DNA from: Eremophila alpestris peregrina
Taxonomy: Eukaryota; Chordata; Aves; Passeriformes; Alaudidae
Direction of reading: 5' to 3'
Length of the DNA stretch: 64,000 bases
Assembly (NCBI GenBank): GCA_009792885.1
Contig: WMCF01000007.1
Span: 3,636,500-3,700,499, forward strand
The notes under the pieces are model-generated. The model did no database searches. It was not told the origin of the DNA and saw nothing but the letters and a program-made list of their open reading frames with translations. Numbering within the stretch: position 1 is the stretch's first letter; every line of letters starts with the position of its first letter. The translations under genes and the position numbers were made by a program. This document shows, piece after piece, positions 25,301 through 34,275 of this stretch.

Positions 25301-26427
25301 AAGTGCAGTGCTTAAAAGTTCCCAAGTCCAATATGATTTTATGAATGTGCTCTTGTCACCTCTACCATTATTCCAATGGCATTGCACAGGAAACTAACCT
25401 CATAACAATTTGATACTTCAGTGCCAACATTATGTTCTTGTGCTCTTTTGCTGGCAGCACATACACTCCATCTTGATCTACAGGTCAGTCTTGAGTTGGT
25501 CTATCCATACACAAGCTAGTGAAAGGTTAAGGCTTCCCTTTTAGCTACCTCACAGATAGAAATATCTGAGAATTTTGAGTGCCTAGCTTGAAGTTAAAAA
25601 CTTCAGTGAGAGTCAGAAGTCCAGGAAATTACACTGCTTTTAGACTATGCCTAAAATTCTGTGTCACTCATAGGGACTAAAGAAAAAGAATCCAATGATC
25701 TGAGTATACAGTTTAAGATGCTGAGCCCTATTTGTGCAGAAAATCAGAATAATACAGGTCTATGTTCATGACACAGCTTAATGTTACAGCCATGGAAATG
25801 TTTGAAGTTGTGAATCTTCACCATTCTTTAAATGGACAAAAAATTTTCAAGCCAGGTCCACGGACCCAGAAACAGGGAATACACCACTTGGTATCAACTT
25901 TGAGAATACATTTTAGGGGATGTGCAGTACCCTGTAGGAAGTCTATGATAGGATCTATGATAGAAAAAGTTTAACAAATGGACAAGCATCTGCTTTCTTA
26001 ATTTCACATTTTGCAACTTGTGCCAGAAATCTGTGAGGTGTCTAATGACTAACAGCACCCTTGATGAAGTGATCCCTATTCATGCCCACAGCACATCTTT
26101 GCTCAGTGAGGCAGAAGAGTTTTGAGAAAAACAGTATAGGATCATGCAAATATAGAATATATCAAAATGCAGATACCCAAGGAAGAAAAATCTATTTCCT
26201 CAGAGTTTGCTTTTACAACTGCAGTAATACTCCTTGTAATTGTTTTTAGTTTGGTTTGAGCTTTTTCTGTTCCTACAAAAGAAAAAAGTGACTGGAAGTG
26301 GTTAGGTGTTGTTGTGAAAAGTATTAGGTTTATTTTTTTCCTTACCCTTATTCTGGTGGAAAGGGGCAGCATGTAAGGAAAAGCTTGGTTTCACTTCTTA
26401 GAGTTAAAAGATGCATGATTATATAAT
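16341..26427. other. Long AT-rich stretch, no gene seen
   Basis: About 10 kb with no recognisable exon, LINE, LTR or RNA gene. Simple features are an 18-base T-run at 17784-17801, short A-runs near 20120-20140, and a TATATATATA run near 23650. All open frames are under 110 codons (the longest is minus 24069-24392) and resemble nothing known. The sequence is mostly single-copy in appearance, as in an intron or gene desert. Confidence 0.45.
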
Positions 26428-26542
26428 GGGTTTGGGGGTTTTTTTGTTCGTTTTGGGTTTTTTGGCTTGGTTTGGGTTTTTTTTTTTGTTTGTTTGTTTG
26501 GTTTGTTTTGTTTTGTTTTTTGTTTGGTTTGGTTTTTTTTTA
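26428..26542 (+). repeat. T/G-rich low-complexity tract
   Basis: About 115 bases almost free of A and C on the plus strand, built from TTTGGG, TTTG and TTTTG words. It contains four G-runs of three or more (GGG at 26428, GGGGG, and two later GGG) separated by T-rich loops, and two separate CpG or C-containing interruptions. The adjacent plus-strand DNA on either side is ordinary AT-rich sequence. Confidence 0.8.
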
Positions 26543-28540
26543 GTCTAGCTGTCAGGAAACAAACTTTCTGAACTGTTTTGAGATTTTTTTCTCTTTTTCA
26601 CACACTAGTGGGCTTTGGTTATATTACAAACAATGACCACTAAATTACCATTGCCATTTTAACCTAGCCAAAGACTACGGAAAATAAAGATTAAGACAAT
26701 ACTAGTTAATAATAATTACATGAAATTGATTTTGGTGATGAATTTAGTTTCTGCTGACTTGCTAGATATCCATATGGTTAACTTCAGAATCAATCAATTT
26801 CCTTGGACTTTACTTAACAGGGTGACATACAATTTAAGTACATATGTGTGATAAATACAAGCTGTCTTGATGAAGATCTCTCTGTTGACTTAGATAATGA
26901 TTGAACAAGAGAAGTGTAATAACAAATATGTACAGGCATTTTCAAGTAGCAGTCAAGGCAGCCTGTTAGAATTATCAACAGAAAGTTTAGTATGGTTAAC
27001 ACTTTCCTTAGTTACATACAGTAAGCAGAAGCAGTGTCGTGCACACAGGAAAAATATTATCACACTTGCTACAGGGCACAGGCAATCAAAGATTTGGTGT
27101 CATTATTTTACTACTGATTTACACCTTTAACTGATGTAAATAGAAACTCAAAGCTGTACAACTCTTATGGTACACAAGGATGCTGCTTTAGTCAGACTGA
27201 ACTCAAAACTGATATTTTTGTATCAGTTTTCTTCTAAGACAGTTTACAAATTTGTCTCTAACAATGAGGAGATACTTTTGCTGATCTCTACTTGGCTGAA
27301 AGGACAGTTTCACCATCATTGTTCAGATTCCTTTAAATCTGAAGAGTAAACCAGACGTTTTTCTGCATTTTCTAGACGCAGAGGTCTATGCAGTGTCACA
27401 CTGCTACACGAAATAACAGCACGACACGCACATTCACATGCAGGAAAGAAAAGAGACATTTATTTGCCTGAAATTATTTATATATATCCAACCTAATCAT
27501 GGCCAGTGACTGGAGAATAAAGTCTCCACTTCTCCAATCACATTGGCTAACAGAAATGCTTGTCAAGCTCTCTCCTCCTAATAAGAAAGAATGTAAACAT
27601 TGAAAACCTGTTACACAAACAACCCTGTTGTTTACTTAAAAACCATGAGAAACTCCACTACGACTGTGCAAATTATCAGAAGGCTTAAAATTAGGGTGAC
27701 AATACAGGAAAGAAACACTGGCATTCTAGTGAATATCTTCTATCCACATGATTGCTTTGCAACAGAAATTGTAGTGATGTGGTCCTTAATTTTGACTCAT
27801 GAAGCTGGGGTAGCTTCTGAACCAGAAGTGTGGTAGTTGACTGTCAGCAACTGGGTTACCCCTATAAAAACGACTGCCACGTTCAACTTGAACACGTTTG
27901 CAAAGTTAGGTTGATGACAATTTTGCCTATTTTTCCAAGCCTACAGAAAACTCTTTCCCACTAAGTGCTGATGCTTCAAAGACGTAAAGTTAACATAGTA
28001 CCAGTTTGGCTTTGGGTTTTGACTGTGTTTATCAACAATAGGAAATAAACAAGGCATATTTATGATTAGAAGTAATTTTTAAAACAAATTTTTAAGGAAT
28101 AAATTTGCTGCTAGTTTGCCAATGAAATATTACTCCCAAACTTTGTGGCATTATTGTGCATGAGGAGGATAGTAGCAACAACTATACTCAAATATTTCAG
28201 CTTTCAACCACAATGGATACTGCTGTGTTTTTCTAAAAGCTATTTCTGCAGCCAGAGGAGAACACAGTACTCCTGGAAGGCTGTGTGCCTCTGTCTTCAA
28301 GTTCCTTCAGTGCTCAGTTCAAACAGATGAGGGGGAAAAAAATCAACCTAAATTTAATTCTGGTAAAGTATTTCAATTAAGGTATTTTTCAAAAATCAAA
28401 GGGGATTGAATCAGCATTGCCTAGACTAATTATAAGGGCGGTCAGTAAAAGCGGCATGTACAATTCTGCACATTGCAAAAATGAATAATTTTTTTTCTCA
28501 GTTTCAATACTTGGGTGAAAATGGATAGATAAACCCACAG
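26543..28540. other. Unassigned AT-rich DNA
   Basis: No gene recognised. The short plus frames at 26897-27130, 27167-27349 and 27600-27836 resemble nothing known. The stretch near 27370-27440 has several CpGs (ACGAAATAACAGCACGACACGC) in an otherwise CpG-poor region, but no other signal. Confidence 0.4.
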
Positions 28541-28612
28541 AAACAAACAAACCAAAACAACAACCAAGAAAAAACACCAAACCACCAAAAAGAAACAAAC
28601 AAATAATATATA
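28541..28612. repeat. A/C-rich low-complexity tract
   Basis: CAAACAAACC, ACAACAACC and AACACCAAACCACC words fill about 70 bases. On the minus strand this gives the hydrophobic, W/F/V/L-rich frames at 28389-28655 and 28442-28786, which are composition artefacts. Confidence 0.75.
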
Positions 28613-31082
28613 GAAAAAGGGCAGAATTTTCACAGAATCCAGAAGGAGGATGCATGAGAGATGAATGTGGCCTAGAAAGGGAGATGGGCTTATGATAGAT
28701 CCCATAGATGCAAAAAAACTGAAACCCTGAATTGCAGCTTGCAACTTAGAAAGAAATCTCCTAGGTGCAGATTCATTTTTCATCAAGTTAAATCAGCTGG
28801 TGAGCATCAGAAAAGGATGCTCACATCTTCCCCAACATACCAGTGATCCAGAGAGAGATCATTACATTGCAATAAATGGCCCTATTGCAAAGTCTAGTGG
28901 GACTTGTTTTTCTTTTTTTTTTCTTTTTGTTATCTGCAAACACTCTTAAGGGTATTACCGTACCCTAACTTGCTTTTCTTGGTGAAGAAAAGTAACTGTA
29001 ATGAGGCTCTTATTTCCTCCCCTTTAAGCATCAGCCAGCCAGCCCAAGAGAGGAAGTTCTAATTTGCTACTCTTTTCTGGTTTGCTGTTGTTCAGGCTAA
29101 GCTCCAACAGCTGGTGACTTGATTCAGAGGTGCTAAATAGTAGCACAGAAAAGCTGTGGTAGCCTTGTTTGATCTTCCTGGTTGTAAAGCCTTTCAGGTT
29201 TAATATCTGTGGTAAGTTAAGCTGTGTTAAACTGCACATTTAAATCTAAGGGGGTGAGATGTGTTTATGTTTGAAGACATCATATTTGTTTTGAAGGTTT
29301 GCTCATCTGTTAGAAATTATCTCTGACAAGGTGCTCTTTTTGTCTGTGAGGGTCATTGAAGGTAGGCAGCAGTCACCTTTATTTTGTGAAGCAGAGCAGG
29401 AAAGGCTAGGCTAAAAATTGCAGTCTGATGCTGTGTTATTAAGTCCCATATGTTGCAGCCCACAAAAAGATGGTGTTGTAGAGAAATGTGCCAAGTTTAT
29501 TGGGAAAAGAGCAGATAGCTATAGAAAGAGAGAAAGGGCTACTTTTTTGGTGAGTTTCTACTTGAGGCTGCAGCAGCCTTATGATTGCAGGCAGAAGTGC
29601 TGATATAGGAGCTTTTTGCAGTGAAGTGGACTTAATGTGGAGGACAGATAACAGGCAGATTTTTCTCAGAGTTGTGGTCCTTCATATTCTATATATGTGA
29701 AGTTGAGGGGACTGAGTCTGTCATAAGGGAGAAAACAAAGGGACTGGAATTAATTTCAGTGCTGGTTTCACTTGCCCACACTGTAGACTATCAGCATGGT
29801 ACATATCTCAATCTACCTGTCTGCTTCTCAGGTAATCAATTATACCTATCATTTATTTTCCTATTATGCTGTTTAGGGAGCATGCTAAGCATGTACTACA
29901 TTTAATAGATAGCAGTAGAAAAGAAAGCATATTGATCGTTCAGATTTCTGAAAAAAAATGTCCTTTAACATAGCTTTTGTGTCCTATAGCAGAAGGAGGA
30001 GGGCAGGTCAAGCCTACAGCTCAATCCAGATCCTGTTCTTTTAGCTGTAATTAATTTTGTCCCATAGATAATCCCACGATCAGCTGGATTTCCATATATA
30101 CCCTGAATTGCAAAGCATGAGTGTATATCTTACTGGCAAGAGAAAGATAATTTGTTTGTTGGGGTTTGTGAATTTGCTACTTGAGTAGCAAAGAGTAGAT
30201 AAGTTTTCTTACAATGTGACTTGTTGATATATGATTATGAAACTGGCCTCTAAATAATTTCTCTAAAAAGGAAGAAATACCTAAACACTGATGACTGGAT
30301 TACTGCTTTCAGTACCAAACAGCAGTAGTATGTAGCATTTTGAACAGTTACCTGTTTTTCCTTTTCAAAGTTGTGTATCATCGCTTATAAATCGTTAGTA
30401 CCAAAATGCCCTGAAAATGACTTTTGCCTGCACATTTACAGTAAATTTGCTGCCTTTAATTATAGGATACAGACTACTCCTTGCAAATCAGTGTTATTTT
30501 AAGCACTCCTTGTAACCTTAAATAAATGTGTAACATCTATTCAGTGCTGTATAAAGGGCCTCTCCAGATGGTTTAATCATGACAGATAACCTTATTTATT
30601 GTTATGACAGTACAGGGGCAAGCTGCACCTGTGGTCTCTTTCCCGGTCTGTCTTGCAGGCTTCTATTTCAAGTGACAAACCTTACCAGCACTTTGGCAGG
30701 GTTGAATATGGCAGTTGACCTAACTTCAGACTGAAGCCATGCTCTCAAATTCTTGCTCCAGTTTCATGTCAATCAGTGCCTTATTCATCCTTTATACAAC
30801 CTTTACAAGTGTTTTCTTCAGATAGACTCCGCCGCCATTTCTTCTTTTACTGTTCTTAGTCTTGATACTAGGACACTGCTCCCTTCTCTGATAGGGTGAA
30901 CCTGGTGAGCCCAACTGTAAATTTTGATTTTGTCTCGGTGACACATTTCTGTAAGGTTTTGTTACAAAAATCAAAGTTACAAAGAGTATCTCCCTAAAAA
31001 GAGATATGTGTTATCCATTCCCTGCAGAAACACATCAGAGGTACAGGAAAGGTTGATCACAATAGGTTTCCTTGCCCAGGTC
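28613..31082. other. Unassigned DNA left of the broken CR1
   Basis: No recognised gene or repeat. AATAAA near 30519 and several short frames on both strands carry no further support. Confidence 0.4.
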
Positions 31083-31444
31083 AGTGGAACATGCAGGTGG
31101 CTGAGCTGCAGGAGGTGGTGATAAGGCTGTATAATATCAGGGAAGCTGAGAAGGAGTTAAATAGCTGTTTCCAAGTGCAGTCTGCAGGGAACCCATAGCC
31201 TGCAGCCAAACAGCTGAAAACTTTCCCCAACAACACACACACCGCAGGAAGGGTAATACATGAGAATGGGAGCTTGCAATGGCAAGGACCAGCAGGAGAA
31301 AGAGGCTTCCTTGAAGCCTGAGGTGCCCTTACAGCTCTGCAAACTGAAGAGGAAAGACCCTTCACCTCAGAAGAGCTGCTGGGGTAATGCAACCCGCTCC
31401 TGTGCAACAGCCAGTGCAGCTAAGAAGAGGCTACAGGTAGTAAG

Positions 31445-31820
31445 TAGTAGGTGACTCTTCTGAGAGCTATGGAGGCACCCATTTGGCAACCTAAAGTACT
31501 GTCAGAAGAGGTCCGCTGCTCACCTGCAGCTCATATCAGAGATGTCACAGAGAGACTATAAAGCCTGGCTCCTGGCCACTGTCTACTGCCATGGTTTCAC
31601 ATGGGCACCAGTGGTGCAGCCAGAAGCAGTCTGAGGAGTATCAAGAAGGATTACAGAGTCCTGGAAGCAGCAGTAAGGGACTCTGGAACACAGGTAGTTT
31701 TTTTCACCAATGCTGCAAGTCAGAGGAAAGGGGTTTGAAAGGGCTGGCTGACTCTGGTGAATTGACAAATGGTGACACAGTCAGGGGTTTATCTGTTACA
31801 CCATGGCACTCACTTTGAGA
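31445..31820 (+). pseudogene. CR1 ORF1 esterase-like (SGNH) domain, decayed
   Basis: CR1 ORF1 proteins carry a C-terminal SGNH-type esterase domain. Here the block I GDS (nucleophile region) is readable at 31450-31458, but a small deletion just after it breaks the frame before the AMEAP-like segment. The region EEVRCSPAAHIRDVTERL follows, then a stop. The block that normally reads GTND has become GTSG (about 31596-31607). The catalytic DG.HL block reads HGTHF at 31802-31816. The loss of these residues and of the frame means no active enzyme. Its neighbour on the right is the ORF2 remnant of the same element. Confidence 0.8.
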
Positions 31821-32059
31821 AACCTGGTCTGCTGGGGGCTGATTGAGCTCATCTATCAGAGGAAGACAACAGCATTTTCATTCATACATTTTACAAGATG
31901 ATGAAGACTTAATGAAACTTTCCAGGGAAGGGGAATTTTAATCCATTCCACTCCTACCAGTTTGATGCCAGTGCCAGCAATAGATGGCCAGAAGCCTGCA
32001 GAGGTATCACAAGCTAACAGGAGAGCACACAAAGAGCAGCACAAAGGAATTCCAGCCAC

Positions 32060-32400
32060 TTCAGTGAGTAAATCAGCTTCATTGGGGGCTCAATTTAGAC
32101 GCCTCTATGGAAGACCAAGTAGCATGAGTAATAGGTGAGGATTTAGACATGTGCATGCCTGTAGGGACATGATCTTACTGGCATCTCAGAAATGTTGGAA
32201 AGGCAAGATACAGGCCCTTTAGGAAGAACATATATGGAAGGCCAGGAAATCATGGGGCTGCCCTCTTGGTCATTGACAGAGTTCCACCTGGAGTGCATGG
32301 AGTTCTACCTGGGGATGGATGAGGAGTCAATAAAAAGCTTCTAGATCAAGATAGAGTACAGGGACATGATATTATAGTGGGGGTCTGCTACAGGCCACCT
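32060..32400 (+). pseudogene. CR1 ORF2 N-terminal endonuclease, left half, decayed
   Basis: This is the start of ORF2, which encodes the apurinic-type endonuclease and reverse transcriptase. The CAATTTAGACGCCTCTATG block corresponds to the LRCLYTNARS-like start of CR1 ORF2. Remnants of the 'ITGI..' segment (CTTACTGGCATCTCAG) and of the VGVCYRPP strand (32376-32399) follow. Several in-frame stops are present, including TAG near 32342. The domain is split at codon level by the LTR insertion at 32400/32401 and continues at 32976. Confidence 0.82.
32395..32400 (+). repeat. Target-site duplication CCACCT, left copy
   Basis: The six bases immediately before the LTR. They are repeated exactly at 32970-32975. 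Removing the LTR and one copy restores continuous CR1 sequence, which confirms the insertion point. Confidence 0.93.
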
Positions 32401-32969
32401 TGTGGTAAGATAGGTAAGGCTCGTGTGGGGAAACAAAGAGAGTTGGTACCAAAGGTAATCTTGCCTCTGATGTATTGCAGCTGTGTTAATTATCCCAGAG
32501 TGGGAACAGCCTTGCTCTGCCAGCTCTGGGTGTGATAAAGAGGGAGCTGGCTGGGAGGGGTTTGGTTGCAGTTGCAGCTCAGTTGGAGTTGCAGTTGGAG
32601 TCTGCTGCTGTGCTGTGAAGCCCCAGGGACAGGAGGTGGTGCAAGGGACAGATAAGGTAAGACTTTGTACCAGGGACTTACAGGGACAAGTGGCCAGGCC
32701 AGGGACAGGATGGAATGAGTTGGTGTTGTGAGAAGGGAGAGAGAGGAAGGAGAACTGACTGACTGGCTGTTGGCATAAATGGACAGACCCTGAGAGCTGC
32801 TTGGAGATGCCTCTGGGAAATAAGATAGAGACTGTTAAATAGCAAGGTGTTGGTGTGTGAAGCCTTCTGATTATATGAGAGACTGACAGATAATAAAGTC
32901 CTGATTCTTGGAGCCCCTAGAAGTTTTTAATGAAGCACTTTGTATGTTTTGATTGTCTCGACTATGACA
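32401..32969 (+). mobile_element. Solo LTR inserted in the CR1
   Basis: A 569-base insertion that begins TGTGGTAAG and ends CTATGACA, so it has the TG...CA ends of a retroviral LTR with short imperfect inverted termini (TGTGGTA against TGTCATA). Perfect CCACCT duplications flank it. A poly(A) signal AATAAA lies at 32892-32897 and a weak TATA-like CATAAAT at 32774-32780, in the right order for plus-strand U3-R-U5. There is no internal retroviral sequence, so this is a solo LTR left by LTR-LTR recombination. Six-base duplications and this length suit class II (ERVK/beta- or alpha-like) elements, but I do not recognise the family. The 82-codon frame at 32483-32731 within it is not a known protein. 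Confidence 0.93.
32892..32897 (+). terminator. Poly(A) signal of the solo LTR
   Basis: AATAAA in the sequence AGATAATAAAGTCC, about 72 bases before the LTR end. This is the expected position near the R/U5 boundary. Confidence 0.7.
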
Positions 32970-32975
32970 CCACCT
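32970..32975 (+). repeat. Target-site duplication CCACCT, right copy
   Basis: Exact match to 32395-32400. CR1 sequence resumes directly with GACCAGGAGGACC. Confidence 0.93.
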
Positions 32976-33172
32976 GACCAGGAGGACCAACTGTATGAGG
33001 CTCTTTACAGACATGAGCAGTCCTATGTTCAGAAGGCCTGGTTCTCATGGGGAACTTCAGCTACCCCAGTATCTTTTAAAGGGACAGCATAACAGAGCAT
33101 TAGCAATCTAGGAAATTTCTGGAAAAAGATTGCAGATCATAACTTTCTTCTCTAAATGGTAGCAGTGCCAAC
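32976..33172 (+). pseudogene. CR1 ORF2 endonuclease, right half, decayed
   Basis: Fragment of the same endonuclease domain as 32060-32400, separated from it by the LTR. The active-site motif GDFN is changed to GNFS, and the frame runs into the internal deletion near 33172. No function is expected. Confidence 0.8.
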
Positions 33173-33242
33173 AAAGTGTCCCTGCCCACGGTTGGAACTG
33201 AGTGGTCTCTCCCATACCTTCCCACTTAAACCATTCTATGAG
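32976..33242 (+). mobile_element. CR1 LINE, right part: endonuclease remnant joined to 3' tail
   Basis: Continuation of the split CR1. 32976 to about 33172 matches the second half of the endonuclease region. In it the conserved GDFN active-site block appears as GNFS (within 33041-33067, VLMGNFSYP), losing the catalytic Asp and Asn. At about 33170-33176 the sequence jumps straight to the CR1 3' tail: GTGTCCCTGCCCACGGTTGG, then GAACTGAGTGGTCTCT, ending in ACCATTCTATGAG. The reverse-transcriptase part, normally a few kilobases, is missing, so the element is internally deleted. Confidence 0.88.
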
Positions 33243-33474
33243 CATGGCATCTTGACTCAGTAAAATTAAAAATTATGTTGCTTAAAACATATTATTCTCT
33301 CAAATGTAGGCAAGCCCAGTTACTTACTTTTTAATCTCAGTTGTTTCTGCACAACTGTGTTTCATTCTCAGTATCACTCCTGCATCATTTTTCTAGTGCT
33401 GCCTTAATCCCTTCCTTTCTGTGAGATTTTTGTTAACATTTTCAATACCTTTTTTGATCATAAAATTCCAACAA

Positions 33475-33494
33475 GTGAAAGAAAGTGAAAGAAA
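33475..33494 (+). repeat. (GTGAAAGAAA)2 tandem, IRF-like
   Basis: Two perfect 10-base units. They create GAAAGTGAAA (33481-33490), which fits the GAAANNGAAA core bound by interferon regulatory factors. It could equally be a chance purine tandem. No promoter is visible nearby. Confidence 0.6.
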
Positions 33495-34254
33495 ACAACT
33501 AATCAAGCTGAAATCATAATTTTTGCAATCAGTAGTTCTTCTGCTCTTTTCTTATTAACTCTTGGAATTTCTATATTATATTTTATCGGTGATGATATTT
33601 TTCTCACAAAGTTTTATCCAGCAAGCTGTAATGATATCAGTAAGCCCAGTTAAAGAACACAAAATATTTTTAAAATGTTGCCTCCCATGTTCCCCAGAAT
33701 TAATAAACATTATTATAATTTAATGAAGACCGTGATGCTCTTAACTGCTTCAGTCTTTTAGAAATGTAAGAATATAATAAAAAACAATCAAGAATTTCCC
33801 AGTCAATGATGAGGAAAACAAAAATGTTGATATAATTTTTCTATTTTCTGCTGTGGTCCTGTGAACTAAAACAGAAATTGAGATAAGAAATGTTAAGAAA
33901 AACTTAATAAATAAATAGGTTAATTGTGTACCAAAATGAGGCAGCAAAATGCTGAAGCCCAAGTTATCACATACAGGTGTATCTTAATTTAAAACAGACT
34001 CTTCTCTTATTCATTAGTCAGTGGTTGTTGTCTTGACAGTAGAAAACATTGTGGTACTGCTGTCTGATTAATAACTTCCATTTGCAATTTGGGTGTTGCT
34101 GACTACAATAGAATCATTTTCAAAGTGACTCCAGTGCTGGGTGATAAATGGATGGATTTCTGGAAACAGCCTGGATCTGTAGAGAGTGCATGGAGAAATT
34201 GCTCTCTGCTCGTTTGAAAAATTTTGCTACTTCTTTAGATTTGGATTCATTTTT

Positions 34255-34275
34255 CTTTATGCTTTATGCTTTATG
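34255..34275 (+). repeat. (CTTTATG)3 microsatellite
   Basis: Three perfect 7-base units followed by a partial fourth (CTTTT). Confidence 0.9.

Larger units (their letters stand above)
31083..32400 (+). mobile_element. CR1 LINE, 5' part (ORF1 through ORF2 endonuclease)
   Basis: This is the left part of one degenerate plus-strand CR1, split by an LTR. In order: a coiled-coil-type ORF1 segment (GAGCTGCAGGAGGTGGTGAT onward, 31100-31195); a basic linker inside the 31260-31454 frame; the ORF1 esterase-like domain (about 31445-31820); the inter-ORF region; and the start of ORF2 (about 32060-32400), which includes blocks matching the CR1 endonuclease such as GGGGATGGATGAGGAG and GGGGGTCTGCTACAGGCCACC. 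Stops and frameshifts occur throughout, so it is dead. The same element resumes at 32976 after the LTR. The 5' boundary near 31083 is approximate. CR1 copies are usually truncated on the 5' side, so this one is unusual in reaching ORF1. Confidence 0.9.

Noticed and set aside
26428..26542. Canonical G-quadruplex
   Set aside because: Loops between some G-runs are about 16 bases, longer than typical stable quadruplexes. Only a weak long-loop form is possible.
28389..28786. Two hydrophobic minus frames resembling membrane segments
   Set aside because: Same cause: the A/C-rich tract at 28541-28612 read on the T/G strand.
31081..31407. 108-codon minus frame
   Set aside because: Antisense shadow of the CR1 ORF1 remnant.
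32483..32731. 82-codon plus frame in the solo LTR
   Set aside because: Lies wholly inside U3-type LTR sequence. No retroviral or host protein similarity is recognised.
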